This document shows positions 42,320 through 50,623 of a stretch of 64,000 nucleotides of DNA, piece after piece. The notes below the pieces were generated by a model that made no database searches, was not told the DNA's origin, and worked only from the letters and a program-made list of their open reading frames with translations. The DNA lies in contig NZ_RFFL01000014.1 of the NCBI RefSeq assembly GCF_003696285.1, forward strand, positions 1 through 64,000. Reading direction: 5' to 3'. The position numbers were made by a program, and so were the translations under genes. Every line of letters begins with the position of its first letter. The first letter of the stretch is position 1. The DNA comes from Stutzerimonas nitrititolerans (lineage in GTDB: Bacteria > Pseudomonadota > Gammaproteobacteria > Pseudomonadales > Pseudomonadaceae).

Positions 42320-43228
42320 ATGCGCCTTCGTCATATCGAACTCTTCCAGGCCATCCTGCAGACCGGCAGCCTGACCGCGGCGGCCCAACTGCTGCATATC
42401 TCGCAACCGGCGGCGAGCAAGATTCTCAAGCATGCCGAACAGCAGCTGGGTTTCGCGCTGTTCAGTCGCGTGCGCGGCAAGCTTCAGCCCACCGCCGAAG
42501 CGCGAATCCTGCAGCAGGAAAGCGAGCGCCTGGCGGCCGATCTGCAACGACTCAGACGCCTCGCCGGCAACCTTGGCCGGGGCGAAGAGCGGGCGTTGCG
42601 GTTGATCTGCACGCCGGCGCTGGCCCAGGCGCTGATCCCCCAGGCACTGCAGCGCTGGCGGCAGCACTTCACCAATACGCCGTGCCAGCTCGCCACCCAG
42701 CACACCGCGGAAATCGTCCAGGCGCTGCTGATGCGCGAAGCCGATCTGGGGCTGACGCTGCAGGCGGTGGAGCATCCGGGGCTGAGCCGTCAGGTGCTCG
42801 CGCAGGGGCAGATGATGGTGATCGCCCCGGCCAACTGGTGGGGCGCAACGGAACTGACGCAACCCTTGCGGTTGCAGGAACTGGCCGGCGCGCCTTTGAT
42901 CGGCCTGGATACCCGCGACGCTCTTGGCGGCTTGTTGCGCGGGCATCTGGAAGAGCTCGATCCGCCGCCGCGTATCGATACCTGGGTGCAGACCTATCAG
43001 CTCGCGCGATCACTGGTGGCAGCGGGGCAGGGGCTGGCACTGGTCGACCCGCTGACGGCGCTGGCCGGCGATGGCCAGAAGGTCCAGGCGCGCCTGCTGG
43101 AGCCCACGATCCAGGTGCCGCTGTACGCCCTGGAACGGATACAGGAATCGACAGCACCGGCTCAGGTGGCATTGCTCGAACAGCTCCGCCAGCAGGCCGG
43201 CATGCTGATGAAAGCCGTGGTCTCCTAG
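42320..43228 (+). CDS. LysR-family regulator
   Basis: 302 aa from ATG 42320. The N-terminal winged helix has LFQAILQTGSLTAAAQLLHISQPAASKILKHAE, then a C-terminal LysR effector domain. It diverges from the dadA-like gene, the usual arrangement for a LysR controlling the divergent catabolic operon (dadA-like, ridA, TAXI). Effector unknown. Confidence 0.88.
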   Translation: MRLRHIELFQAILQTGSLTAAAQLLHISQPAASKILKHAEQQLGFALFSRVRGKLQPTAEARILQQESERLAADLQRLRRLAGNLGRGEERALRLICTPALAQALIPQALQRWRQHFTNTPCQLATQHTAEIVQALLMREADLGLTLQAVEHPGLSRQVLAQGQMMVIAPANWWGATELTQPLRLQELAGAPLIGLDTRDALGGLLRGHLEELDPPPRIDTWVQTYQLARSLVAAGQGLALVDPLTALAGDGQKVQARLLEPTIQVPLYALERIQESTAPAQVALLEQLRQQAGMLMKAVVS

Positions 43229-43246
43229 CCAAGTGACGCCAGCCCT

Positions 43247-43274
43247 GGAGCGCTGCGCTACCATCGCTCCTTTT
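43247..43274 (+). terminator. Rho-independent terminator of the LysR gene
   Basis: GGAGCG and CGCTCC form a perfect stem around 12 bases, followed directly by TTTT. It is placed 18 bp after the LysR stop and 20 bp before zapE. Confidence 0.55.
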
Positions 43275-43293
43275 CCTGCTTCGGTCGGCCCGC

Positions 43294-44415
43294 ATGAAAC
43301 CAGCGTCCCCACTTGCCCTGTATCGACAGGCTATCGCCGACAAGGGCTTCGTCAGCGATGCGGCTCAATCGGTCGCCGTCGAACGGTTGCAGTACTGTCA
43401 TGAAGCGCTGCATGACGAACGTTCGGAAATGTCTCCGCGTGGCGTCTATCTGTGGGGCCCGGTGGGGCGCGGCAAGACCTGGCTGATGGATGTGTTTCAC
43501 GGCAGCTTGCGGGTCCCGTCGCGTCGTCTGCACTTCCATCACTTCATGCGTTGGGTGCACAAGCGGCTGTTCCAGCTCAACGGGACCGCCGATCCGCTGC
43601 AGGCGCTCGCCAGGGAACTGAGCGAAGACATCCGCGTGCTCTGCTTCGACGAGCTGTTCGTCGGCGACATCGGCGACGCGATCATCCTGGGGCGGCTGTT
43701 CCAGGTGATGTTCGAGCATGGCGTGGTTATCGTCGCGACCTCCAACCAGCCGCCGAGCCAGCTGTACGCCGATGGCTTCAATCGCGAACGTTTCCTGCCG
43801 GCGATCGAAGCCATCGAGCGCCATATGGACGTGGTCGATGTGGACGGCGGCGCCGATCACCGTCTGCGTCCCGGTGCGCAGCGGCAGCGCTACTGGGTAC
43901 GAGAACCGGGTGTGGCCAGCGCCCTGGCGGAAGTATTCGAAAGCTTGGCCGAGGGCGCCATCAGCCAGGAGCCCCTGACGCTCGGCCGGCGTCCGCTACC
44001 GGTGGTACGGCGTTGCGATTCGGTGATCTGGTGCCGCTTCGCCGATCTGTGCGAGCAACCTTTCGCGGCGCTGGACTTCATCGAGCTGTGCGACCGCTTC
44101 CCGCTGATTCTTCTCGGCGAAGTGCCGGCGCTGGGCGGCGAGCAAAGGGAAGGGCGCATTGCCCGCGGAACCGAAGATGCGGCGCAGCAGGTGAAGGCCG
44201 GCGACCGCCAGTTGCCGCAGCTCGCGCGGCGCGACGATGCCGTCCGCCGTTTCATCGCTCTGGTGGACGAGTGCTACGACCGGCGGGTGCCGTTGTACGT
44301 CGAGGCCGAGGTGGCCATGGAAGAGCTCTATACGGACGGCTACCTGGCCTTTCCGTTTCGCCGCACCCTGAGTCGCCTGCGGGAAATGCAGCTGGAGCGT
44401 TATCAGTCGCGGTAG
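43294..44415 (+). CDS. zapE: AFG1-like ATPase, cell-division protein ZapE
   Basis: 373-aa P-loop ATPase. Walker A GPVGRGKT (55-62), Walker B LCFDELFVGDIGDA, sensor-like VATSNQPPSQLY and FLPAIEAIE are the AFG1/ZapE motifs. In E. coli ZapE acts on FtsZ during constriction. It converges on a parvulin gene, with 13 bp of overlap at the 3' ends. Confidence 0.9.
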   Translation: MKPASPLALYRQAIADKGFVSDAAQSVAVERLQYCHEALHDERSEMSPRGVYLWGPVGRGKTWLMDVFHGSLRVPSRRLHFHHFMRWVHKRLFQLNGTADPLQALARELSEDIRVLCFDELFVGDIGDAIILGRLFQVMFEHGVVIVATSNQPPSQLYADGFNRERFLPAIEAIERHMDVVDVDGGADHRLRPGAQRQRYWVREPGVASALAEVFESLAEGAISQEPLTLGRRPLPVVRRCDSVIWCRFADLCEQPFAALDFIELCDRFPLILLGEVPALGGEQREGRIARGTEDAAQQVKAGDRQLPQLARRDDAVRRFIALVDECYDRRVPLYVEAEVAMEELYTDGYLAFPFRRTLSRLREMQLERYQSR

Positions 44416-44681
44416 AAGACCTGCACCAGGTGATAGCCGAACTGGCTCTTCACCGGGCCATGCACCTCGCGCAGCGGCTTCTTGAAAATGACCTGGTCGA
44501 TGCTGCGCACCATCTGGCCGGGGCGAACCTCGCCCAGGTCGCCGCCTTTCTTGCCCGAAGGGCAGGTCGAATATTTCTTCGCCAGCACGTCGAAGGCTTC
44601 GCCATTGGCGATGCGCTTCTTCAGCTGTGCGGCCTCGGCTTCGGTCTTCACCAGAATGTGTCGTGCCATGGCTTTGGGCAT
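44403..44681 (-). CDS. ppiC: parvulin-type peptidyl-prolyl isomerase (PpiC)
   Basis: 92-aa stand-alone parvulin domain. It has ARHILVKTEAEA, FDVLAKKYSTCPSGKKGGDLGE, GQMV and PVKSQFGYHLVQV, which include the catalytic-pocket Cys and His residues of PpiC. There is no signal peptide, so it is cytoplasmic. The 3' end overlaps zapE. Confidence 0.92.
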   Translation of the reverse strand: MPKAMARHILVKTEAEAAQLKKRIANGEAFDVLAKKYSTCPSGKKGGDLGEVRPGQMVRSIDQVIFKKPLREVHGPVKSQFGYHLVQVFYRD

Positions 44682-44794
44682 TGCGGCTCTCCTCGGATAC
44701 GGCGGCGATTGTAGTCAGGACATCGGAATAACCGAAGCGAGGATATGCATCTTGTCCGTACCCGAACCTGACGAGCGGTAGTTATGAACTATGG

Positions 44795-44810
44795 ATGGTA
44801 GCGCTACCAT
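44795..44810. promoter_or_regulatory. GntR operator upstream of the gluconokinase-DctQ gene
   Basis: ATGGTAGCGCTACCAT is a perfect 16-bp palindrome with a central CG, as in LacI-family operators. It contains TAGCGCT, the core I recall for the P. aeruginosa GntR operator. It lies 51 bp upstream of the GTG start. The GntR/LacI repressor gene lies downstream in this cluster. Confidence 0.75.
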
Positions 44811-44861
44811 CTGGCGCAACAATCATAAACGCAGCACCTCGATGCTGCTGGAGAGCGACCA

Positions 44862-46001
44862 GTGGATTCCCGCCTCAACAGTGCTTTCCCCGGTACCGGC
44901 CGTGCGTTGGTGGTCATGGGTGTCAGTGGTGCCGGCAAGACCTACACCAGCCACGCGCTTGCCGATGCGCTTGGCTATCGTCATATCGAAGCCGATCATT
45001 TCCATTCCGAAGAAAATGTTGCCCGCATGCGTGCCGGCACGCCGCTGTCCGATGCCGACCGTGTCGAGTGGTTGCGCAAGCTCATCGCCGAGATGCAACG
45101 AGCCATCGAAGACGGCGTCGGTTTCGTGCTCGCCTGTTCCGCGCTCAAATGCCGCTATCGCAATTTGCTGCGCGATGCGGTTCCTGGTTTGCACTTCATC
45201 CATCTGTCGATCGATTACGACACTGCCGTGCAGCGCGTCGGCGGCCGTGCCGGGCATTTCATGCCGATTTCCCTGGTGGACAGCCAGTTCGCCACGCTGG
45301 AATCCCCCGAGGGCGAACCCGGCGTGCTGGTGGTCGATGCCGCTCAGCCGCGGGAGACGGTTCTCGAAGAAATCCTCGAGTGGATCAGGCAGGACTTCGG
45401 TCTGGCCATATCCGCGCGTGAGAATCTTTCCGCGCAGCCGGTTGATAGCGCTAACAAGGCGCTGATAGGTGCCACACTGACCACCGCACCCATTTATAGC
45501 GGTCGGGTCGCCCAGGGCTTCGATCGGATCACCGATTGGCTGATGGCAGCCTTGCTGGCCTTCATGGTGGTCGTGGTGTTCAGCAGCGTGGTGCTGCGCT
45601 ACCTGTTCGGGACTGGCTGGACAGGCGCCGAAGAGCTTTCGCGGTTGGCCTTCGTCTGGCTGGTCTTCGTCGGCGTCGCGTCCAGCATGCGCCGGGGAGA
45701 GCTGATGGCCTTCAGCATCATCCGTGACCGCTTTCCGCATCTGCTGCGACGCATCGTCGACTCGATCAGCTGGTTGATGGTCGCCGGCGCCAGTTGCCTC
45801 GCCGCCATGGGCGGTTGGAACCAGATGCAGTTCGGCTGGACCATCAACAGTCCCGTGGTGGGCTATCCATTGGCGATGGCGATGCTGCCGGTCATGGCGA
45901 GCATGGTGGCGCTGGCGGTTCTGGCGCTGATCCAGTTGGTCAACGTCTGGCGTGGACAACCCCAGCCGCCAACGGCCATTGCCAACGTAACGGCCGACTG
46001 A
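44862..46001 (+). CDS. gluconokinase fused to TRAP transporter small subunit (GntK-DctQ)
   Basis: 379 aa with two unrelated domains in one frame. Residues 1-178 are a full gluconokinase: P-loop MGVSGAGKT (19-27), EADHFHSEENVARMRAGTPL and LACSALKCRYR. Residues about 221-379 are a DctQ small permease with four TMs. The linker is 179-220. A ribosome site (GGAG) precedes the GTG at 44862. Gluconokinases alone are about 175 aa and DctQ about 170 aa, so both domains are complete. The next genes are dctM and dctP. This suggests that a sugar acid is imported and phosphorylated by one membrane-linked polypeptide. No frameshift or stop is seen. Confidence 0.9.
   Translation: MDSRLNSAFPGTGRALVVMGVSGAGKTYTSHALADALGYRHIEADHFHSEENVARMRAGTPLSDADRVEWLRKLIAEMQRAIEDGVGFVLACSALKCRYRNLLRDAVPGLHFIHLSIDYDTAVQRVGGRAGHFMPISLVDSQFATLESPEGEPGVLVVDAAQPRETVLEEILEWIRQDFGLAISARENLSAQPVDSANKALIGATLTTAPIYSGRVAQGFDRITDWLMAALLAFMVVVVFSSVVLRYLFGTGWTGAEELSRLAFVWLVFVGVASSMRRGELMAFSIIRDRFPHLLRRIVDSISWLMVAGASCLAAMGGWNQMQFGWTINSPVVGYPLAMAMLPVMASMVALAVLALIQLVNVWRGQPQPPTAIANVTAD
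45442..45457. promoter_or_regulatory. second GntR-type operator, inside the fusion linker
   Basis: TTGATAGCGCTAACAA is a near-palindrome (7 of 8 pairs) with the same TAGCGCT core as the upstream operator. It encodes residues about 194-199 of the fusion, the linker between the kinase and DctQ parts. It may be the old operator of a separate dctQ promoter. Confidence 0.5.
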
Positions 46002-46045
46002 ACCATCCCGATAACAACAGGGCAATGCCCACCCGAGGACCGTAC

Positions 46046-47323
46046 ATGACCGTCGTCGTCTTCCTGTCTTCTCTGTTTGGCTTCATGGCGTTCGGCATGC
46101 CGATCGCCTTTGCGCTGATCCTCACCGGCGCGGTGCTGATGTGGTATCTGGATTTCTGGGATGTGCAGTTGCTGGCGCAGAACCTCCAGGCCGGCGCCGA
46201 CAGCTTCCCGCTGCTGGCCGTGCCGTTCTTCATTCTTGCCGGTGAACTGATGAACGCAGGTGGCATTTCCCGGCGCATCATCAACATGGCGCAGGCCTAT
46301 TTCGGCCACAAGCGCGGCGGGCTCGGGTATGTCGCGATCGCCGCCTCGGTGTTGCTGGCGAGCATGTCCGGTTCGGCGCTGGCGGACACTGCCGCGCTGG
46401 CCACGCTGTTGCTGCCGATGATGCGCGAGCGCGGCTATCCGCTGAGCTCGTCGTCCGGCCTGGTGGCGGCAGGCGGCATCATCGCGCCGATCATTCCGCC
46501 CTCGATGCCCTTCGTCATCTATGGCGTGGTGACCAATACATCGATCAGCCAGCTGTTCCTGGCGGGAATGGTGCCCGGGCTGATCATGGGCGTCGGGCTG
46601 GTGATCGCCTGGACGATGATCGCGCGAAACATCGACGAGCCTCGGCAGGAAAAGGCCACCGGTGCCGAGCGGCGCAAGGCCCTGGTGGATGGCGCGGCGG
46701 CGCTGATGCTGCCGGTGATCATCGTCGGCGGGCTGCGCGGCGGGCTGTTCACCCCGACCGAGGCGGCCGTGGTGGCGGCGGTCTATGCGCTGGCCGTCTC
46801 GACGCTGCTCTATCGCGAGCTCAACTGGCGTGGCCTGGTCGAAGTCCTCACCCAAGCCAGCCGCACCACCGCATCGGTGATGTTCCTCTGTGCCGCCGCC
46901 ATCGTGTCGGCCTACATGATCACCCTGGCGCAACTGCCGGGCGAAATCGCTGCGATGCTCGGGCCACTGGCGGAAAATCCCCGGCTGTTGATGGTTGCGA
47001 TCATGCTGCTGATGATCGCGGTCGGCATGGTGCTCGACCTCACGCCGACCATCCTTATTCTGGGCCCGGTACTGGCGCCGATCGCCATCAAGGCGGGCAT
47101 CGATCCGGTGTGCTTCGGTGTGATGTTCGTGCTGATCGGCTCGGTCGGGTTGATTACTCCTCCGGTCGGCACGGTGCTCAACGTCGTGGGCGGGATAGGC
47201 AGGTTGCGCATGGAAGTTCTGGTGCGCGGCGTGATGCCGTTCCTGCTGATCTATCTGGTCATCGTCGCGTTGCTGATCGCGTTCCCCTCGATCGTCACCG
47301 TGCCGTTGGCATGGCTGCGCTGA
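46046..47323 (+). CDS. dctM: TRAP transporter large permease DctM
   Basis: 425-aa membrane protein with about 12 TMs. DctM family motifs are GMPIAFALILTGAVL, FPLLAVPFFILAGELMNAGG, SGSALADTAAL, IIPPSMPFVIYGV and PTEAAVVAAVYAL. It works with the DctQ half of the preceding gene as a Na+-coupled importer fed by the DctP protein encoded next. Start ATG 46046; longer frames upstream run through the DctQ coding region and are not real. Confidence 0.92.
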   Translation: MTVVVFLSSLFGFMAFGMPIAFALILTGAVLMWYLDFWDVQLLAQNLQAGADSFPLLAVPFFILAGELMNAGGISRRIINMAQAYFGHKRGGLGYVAIAASVLLASMSGSALADTAALATLLLPMMRERGYPLSSSSGLVAAGGIIAPIIPPSMPFVIYGVVTNTSISQLFLAGMVPGLIMGVGLVIAWTMIARNIDEPRQEKATGAERRKALVDGAAALMLPVIIVGGLRGGLFTPTEAAVVAAVYALAVSTLLYRELNWRGLVEVLTQASRTTASVMFLCAAAIVSAYMITLAQLPGEIAAMLGPLAENPRLLMVAIMLLMIAVGMVLDLTPTILILGPVLAPIAIKAGIDPVCFGVMFVLIGSVGLITPPVGTVLNVVGGIGRLRMEVLVRGVMPFLLIYLVIVALLIAFPSIVTVPLAWLR

Positions 47324-47380
47324 TAGCCCATTACCGGTCCGGTCGAGCAAGCCGGGCCACGGTTCTTGCCCAGTTACATC

Positions 47381-47400
47381 CACAACAACAAAACAACGAA
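47381..47400 (+). promoter_or_regulatory. A-rich Hfq/Crc-type motif before dctP
   Basis: CACAACAACAAAACAACGAA contains AANAANAA (47384-47391) and precedes the GAAGG ribosome site of dctP. Confidence 0.5.
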
Positions 47401-47411
47401 GGTACGACAGC

Positions 47412-48428
47412 ATGAAACGACTTCTCATAGCGGCCCTGGCGGCCACCACCCTCGGTAGCGCCATTGCAACTGCTTCTGCGCAGGCTGCCGACGATATCCG
47501 TCCACGCATGATCCGCTTCGGCTACGGCCTGAACGAAGACAGCAACCAGGGCAGGGCGGCGAAGCTGTTTGCCGAAGAGATCGTCAAGGCCTCCGACGGC
47601 AAGCTCAAGGTGCGCACCTTCGCTTCTGCCAGCCTGGGTTCGGACGATCAGATGCAGAACGCACTGATGGGCGGTGCGCAGGAAATGATGGTCGGCTCGA
47701 CCGCGACCCTGGTCGGCATCGCCGAGGAGATGGCGGTCTGGGATACGCCGTTCCTGTTCGAAAGCGAAAAGCAGGCCGATCACGTCCTCGATGGTCCGAT
47801 TGGCCAGAAGGTGATGGACGCACTGCAGGAAAAGGGACTGGTCGGCCTGGTCTACTGGGAGAACGGCTTCCGCAACCTGACCAACAACGTGCGTCCGGTC
47901 GAGAAGATGGAAGACTTCAACGGCATCAAATTGCGCGTGATGCCCAATCCGGTGTTCATCGATACCTTCAAGCAGATGGGCGCCAATGCGGTCCCGCTGC
48001 CATTCTCCGAGCTGTTCACCGCGCTGGAAACCAAGGCGGTCGACGGCCAGGAAAACCCCTACAACACCATCCTTTCTTCGAAATTCTATGAGGTGCAGAA
48101 GTACCTCAGCGTAACCAATCACGTCTACAGCCCGTGGATCGTCACGGCCTCCAAACGCTGGTGGGACGGGCTCTCGGCGACCGAGCAGGGCATCATCATG
48201 GACGCGGCGAAGAAGTCTCGCGACTCGGAACGCGAGGACACGCGCGCCGAAGCGCGCGAAGCCCTGGCGCAGATCGAGAAGCAAGGCATGGCGATCAACA
48301 AGGTCACTCCAGAGGAGATCCAGCGCATGCGCGAGCAGGCCAAGCCGGCGATTCAGACCGTGATCGATACCGTCGGCGAACCGCTGTTCAATGAAGTCCA
48401 GGCGGAAATCGCGAAGGCACCGAAGTGA
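47412..48428 (+). CDS. dctP: TRAP transporter solute-binding protein DctP
   Basis: 338 aa with a signal peptide (about 1-26, TASAQAAD). The fold has IRFGYGLNEDSNQGRAAKLFAEEI, an NGFRNLTNN(V)RPVEK stretch with the conserved Arg that binds the ligand carboxylate, and KLRVMPNPVFIDTFKQMGANAVPLPFSELFTAL. With gluconokinase in the operon, the ligand is probably gluconate or another sugar acid; this is inference. Confidence 0.92.
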   Translation: MKRLLIAALAATTLGSAIATASAQAADDIRPRMIRFGYGLNEDSNQGRAAKLFAEEIVKASDGKLKVRTFASASLGSDDQMQNALMGGAQEMMVGSTATLVGIAEEMAVWDTPFLFESEKQADHVLDGPIGQKVMDALQEKGLVGLVYWENGFRNLTNNVRPVEKMEDFNGIKLRVMPNPVFIDTFKQMGANAVPLPFSELFTALETKAVDGQENPYNTILSSKFYEVQKYLSVTNHVYSPWIVTASKRWWDGLSATEQGIIMDAAKKSRDSEREDTRAEAREALAQIEKQGMAINKVTPEEIQRMREQAKPAIQTVIDTVGEPLFNEVQAEIAKAPK

Positions 48429-48435
48429 ACCTGCG

Positions 48436-48451
48436 CGTCCCTTCGGGGGCG
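48436..48451 (+). terminator. small UUCG-loop hairpin after dctP
   Basis: CGTCCC and GGGGCG pair around a TTCG loop (one G-U pair), 7 bases after the dctP stop. There is no T-run. It may protect the mRNA 3' end or partly terminate before gntR. Confidence 0.35.
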
Positions 48452-48495
48452 TCGTGCCGAGGTAGAATTCACGCCTTTCGTCGCTGGGTCCCGCT

Positions 48496-49515
48496 ATGAG
48501 TTCTCGTCGCCGTCGCTCGCTGGAACGGGTCACATTGTCCGATGTGGCTCGCAGTGCCGGTTGTTCATTGATGTCCGCTTCGCGTGCGCTGTCGCAACCG
48601 GAGCGGGTGTCCGATGCGCTGCGCGAGCGCGTCATGGCTGCGGTCAAGGCGCTGGGTTACGTGCCGCATACCGCCGCGCGAAGTCTCGCCAGTGCGCGCT
48701 CGAATCTGGTGGCGGTAATCATCCCGTCACTGTCGAACGCCGTGTTCGTCGATACCGTCGAGGCGATTCAGCGAGTCCTGATGCCGGCCGGGTACGAGTT
48801 GATGATCGGCGTCAGCCACTACCGTCCGGAAGAAGACGAGCGCCTGTTGCGCGCCTATCTGGCCCATCAGCCGGCCGGGCTGCTGGTCACCGGTTTCCAG
48901 CGCAGCGATGCGGCGCGCGAAGTGCTGGGCAGCTACACCAGCCCCATCGTTACCTTGATGGAACTGAGTGATGCGCCAGAGGATTACTGCGTCGGTTTTT
49001 CGCAGTTTGAGGCCGGCGCCGCCATGACACGCAAGCTGCTTGAGCGTGGCTACCGCACGATCGCCTTCGCCGCTGCGCAACTCGACCCGCGTACGCTGCA
49101 GCGCGCCGAAGGTTATCGGCAGGCGATGCGCGAGGCGTCCCGCTATGACTCCGCGCTGGAACTGCTGACGCCGGAGGTGTCCTCCATCGGCCTCGGCGCC
49201 GAACTGCTGGACCGGCTACTGGCCCAGCAGCCAGGCATCGACGCGATCTTCTTCAATAACGACGATCTGGCGCTGGGGGCGCTGTTCCGTGCCCGCCAGT
49301 TGCAGCTGGCCGTTCCCGGGCGCCTGGCCATTGCCGGTTTCAATGACCTGCCTGCCGCCGCCTGGATGCACCCGGCGCTGACGACCGTACGCACCATCCG
49401 TGGCGAGATCGGCACGCTGGCCGGGCAGATGCTGCTCAGCCTGATGCGCGGCGAAACACCAGCGCAACGGCGGATCGATGTGGGGTTCGAAGTGATGATG
49501 CGCGAAAGCGCCTGA
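48496..49515 (+). CDS. gntR: LacI-family gluconate repressor GntR
   Basis: 339 aa. N-terminal LacI helix-turn-helix with hinge: VTLSDVARSAGCSLMSASRAL, LGYVPHTAARSLAS. Then a periplasmic-binding-type effector domain (VAVIIPSLSNAVFVDTVEAIQ, FFNNDDLALGALF, IAGFNDLP). It resembles E. coli GntR, including IIPSL(T/S)N and VGF(D/S)(N/Q)FEA stretches. Two TAGCGCT operators lie in the same cluster. It probably represses the kinase-TRAP operon until gluconate or 6-phosphogluconate binds. Confidence 0.9.
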   Translation: MSSRRRRSLERVTLSDVARSAGCSLMSASRALSQPERVSDALRERVMAAVKALGYVPHTAARSLASARSNLVAVIIPSLSNAVFVDTVEAIQRVLMPAGYELMIGVSHYRPEEDERLLRAYLAHQPAGLLVTGFQRSDAAREVLGSYTSPIVTLMELSDAPEDYCVGFSQFEAGAAMTRKLLERGYRTIAFAAAQLDPRTLQRAEGYRQAMREASRYDSALELLTPEVSSIGLGAELLDRLLAQQPGIDAIFFNNDDLALGALFRARQLQLAVPGRLAIAGFNDLPAAAWMHPALTTVRTIRGEIGTLAGQMLLSLMRGETPAQRRIDVGFEVMMRESA

Positions 49516-49533
49516 AGCACCTTCGAAGCACGA

Positions 49534-49556
49534 CCGGCAGGTATTGGTTCTGCCGG
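49534..49556. terminator. hairpin between convergent gntR and LysR genes
   Basis: CCGGCAG and CTGCCGG pair perfectly around GTATTGGTT between two convergent genes; it is placed to stop both transcripts. No T-run. Confidence 0.5.
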
Positions 49557-49569
49557 CTTCGTCAGCGGC

Positions 49570-50481
49570 TCAGTCGGCCTGCTGCGCCGTGACCTGCTGC
49601 GCGATCTCGATCATCTGCTCGCGCATCCAGCGGTTGGCCGGGTCCTGATCGGTGCTTTCGTGCCAGTAGATGTGCGTCTCCAGCGGCGGAATATCCACCG
49701 GCAGGGCGGCCTGATGCAGGTCGTGACGGCGCGCGAAGCGCTCGGGCACGGTCACCGCCATGTCGGTGTGCTGGATCACCTGGGTGGCCATCATGTAGTG
49801 CTGCGAGCGCAGGGCGATCTTGCGTTGCAGGCCCATCTTTCCCAGCGCCAGATCGACCATGCCCAGGCCGCTGCGGCGGCTGGAAATGTGCACGTGGGAC
49901 AACGACAGGTATTCCTCGACGCTCAGTTTGTCCTTGGCCAGCGGATGCCCACGACGCATGGCGCAGACGTAGTTGTCCTCCAGCAGCTTGACGTGACGCA
50001 CCTGCGGATCGGTGTTGAGCGGCGCGTCCATGGCGAAATCCAGTCGCCCTGCGGCCAGTTCCTTGGTGGTCTCGCGGCGCTTGGCCAGCATGCTCTCGAT
50101 CTTCACGTTCGGCGCCAGGCGGCGCAGGCGCTGGAACAGGGGAGGGAAGACCACCGCCTCGGTGAGGTCGGTCATGCTGATGCGGAAGGTCTTGTTCGCC
50201 TGCAGCGGGTTGAAGGTGCGGCTTTCCTGTACCGACACGCGCAGCAGCTGCAATGCGTTGCGCACCGGGCCGATGATGTTCTGCGCCATCGGCGTCGGCA
50301 CCATGCCCTGTGCGGTGCGCACGAACAGCGGGTCGTTGAAGGTCTCGCGCAGGCGCGCCAGGGCATTGGAAACGGCGGGTTGGGTGATGCCGACAATCTG
50401 CCCGGCGCGGGTCAGGTTGGCTTCGGTGTAGATGGCATCGAAGACGATAAACAGATTGAGATCGACCTTGTTCAGGTTCAT
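49570..50481 (-). CDS. LysR-family regulator
   Basis: 303 aa. HTH: VDLNLFIVFDAIYTEANLTRAGQIVGITQPAVSNALARLRE. The effector domain follows, with LDFAMDAPLN and HVHISSRRSGLGMVDLAL. By eye it is of the NodD/LeuO/SyrM-like LysR clade. It diverges from the acyl-CoA dehydrogenase gene across 142 bp and is the likely regulator of that gene. Confidence 0.88.
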   Translation of the reverse strand: MNLNKVDLNLFIVFDAIYTEANLTRAGQIVGITQPAVSNALARLRETFNDPLFVRTAQGMVPTPMAQNIIGPVRNALQLLRVSVQESRTFNPLQANKTFRISMTDLTEAVVFPPLFQRLRRLAPNVKIESMLAKRRETTKELAAGRLDFAMDAPLNTDPQVRHVKLLEDNYVCAMRRGHPLAKDKLSVEEYLSLSHVHISSRRSGLGMVDLALGKMGLQRKIALRSQHYMMATQVIQHTDMAVTVPERFARRHDLHQAALPVDIPPLETHIYWHESTDQDPANRWMREQMIEIAQQVTAQQAD

Positions 50482-50623
50482 GTCCGCACGCTCTCCGGCT
50501 GGGTCCTTTCGTGCTGATCATATATCGGTGATGAATGTTTATACACGAGGAAAATAGCGTAGGTAAATCATCATCCCTGCATTAGCATTTCGTTACATCG
50601 TCCAATGTAGAGAAGGTTGCCCC

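Noticed and set aside
45794-46045. Long N-terminal extension of DctM
   Set aside because: It overlaps the DctQ coding region in another frame; the ATG at 46046 gives a normal DctM start.
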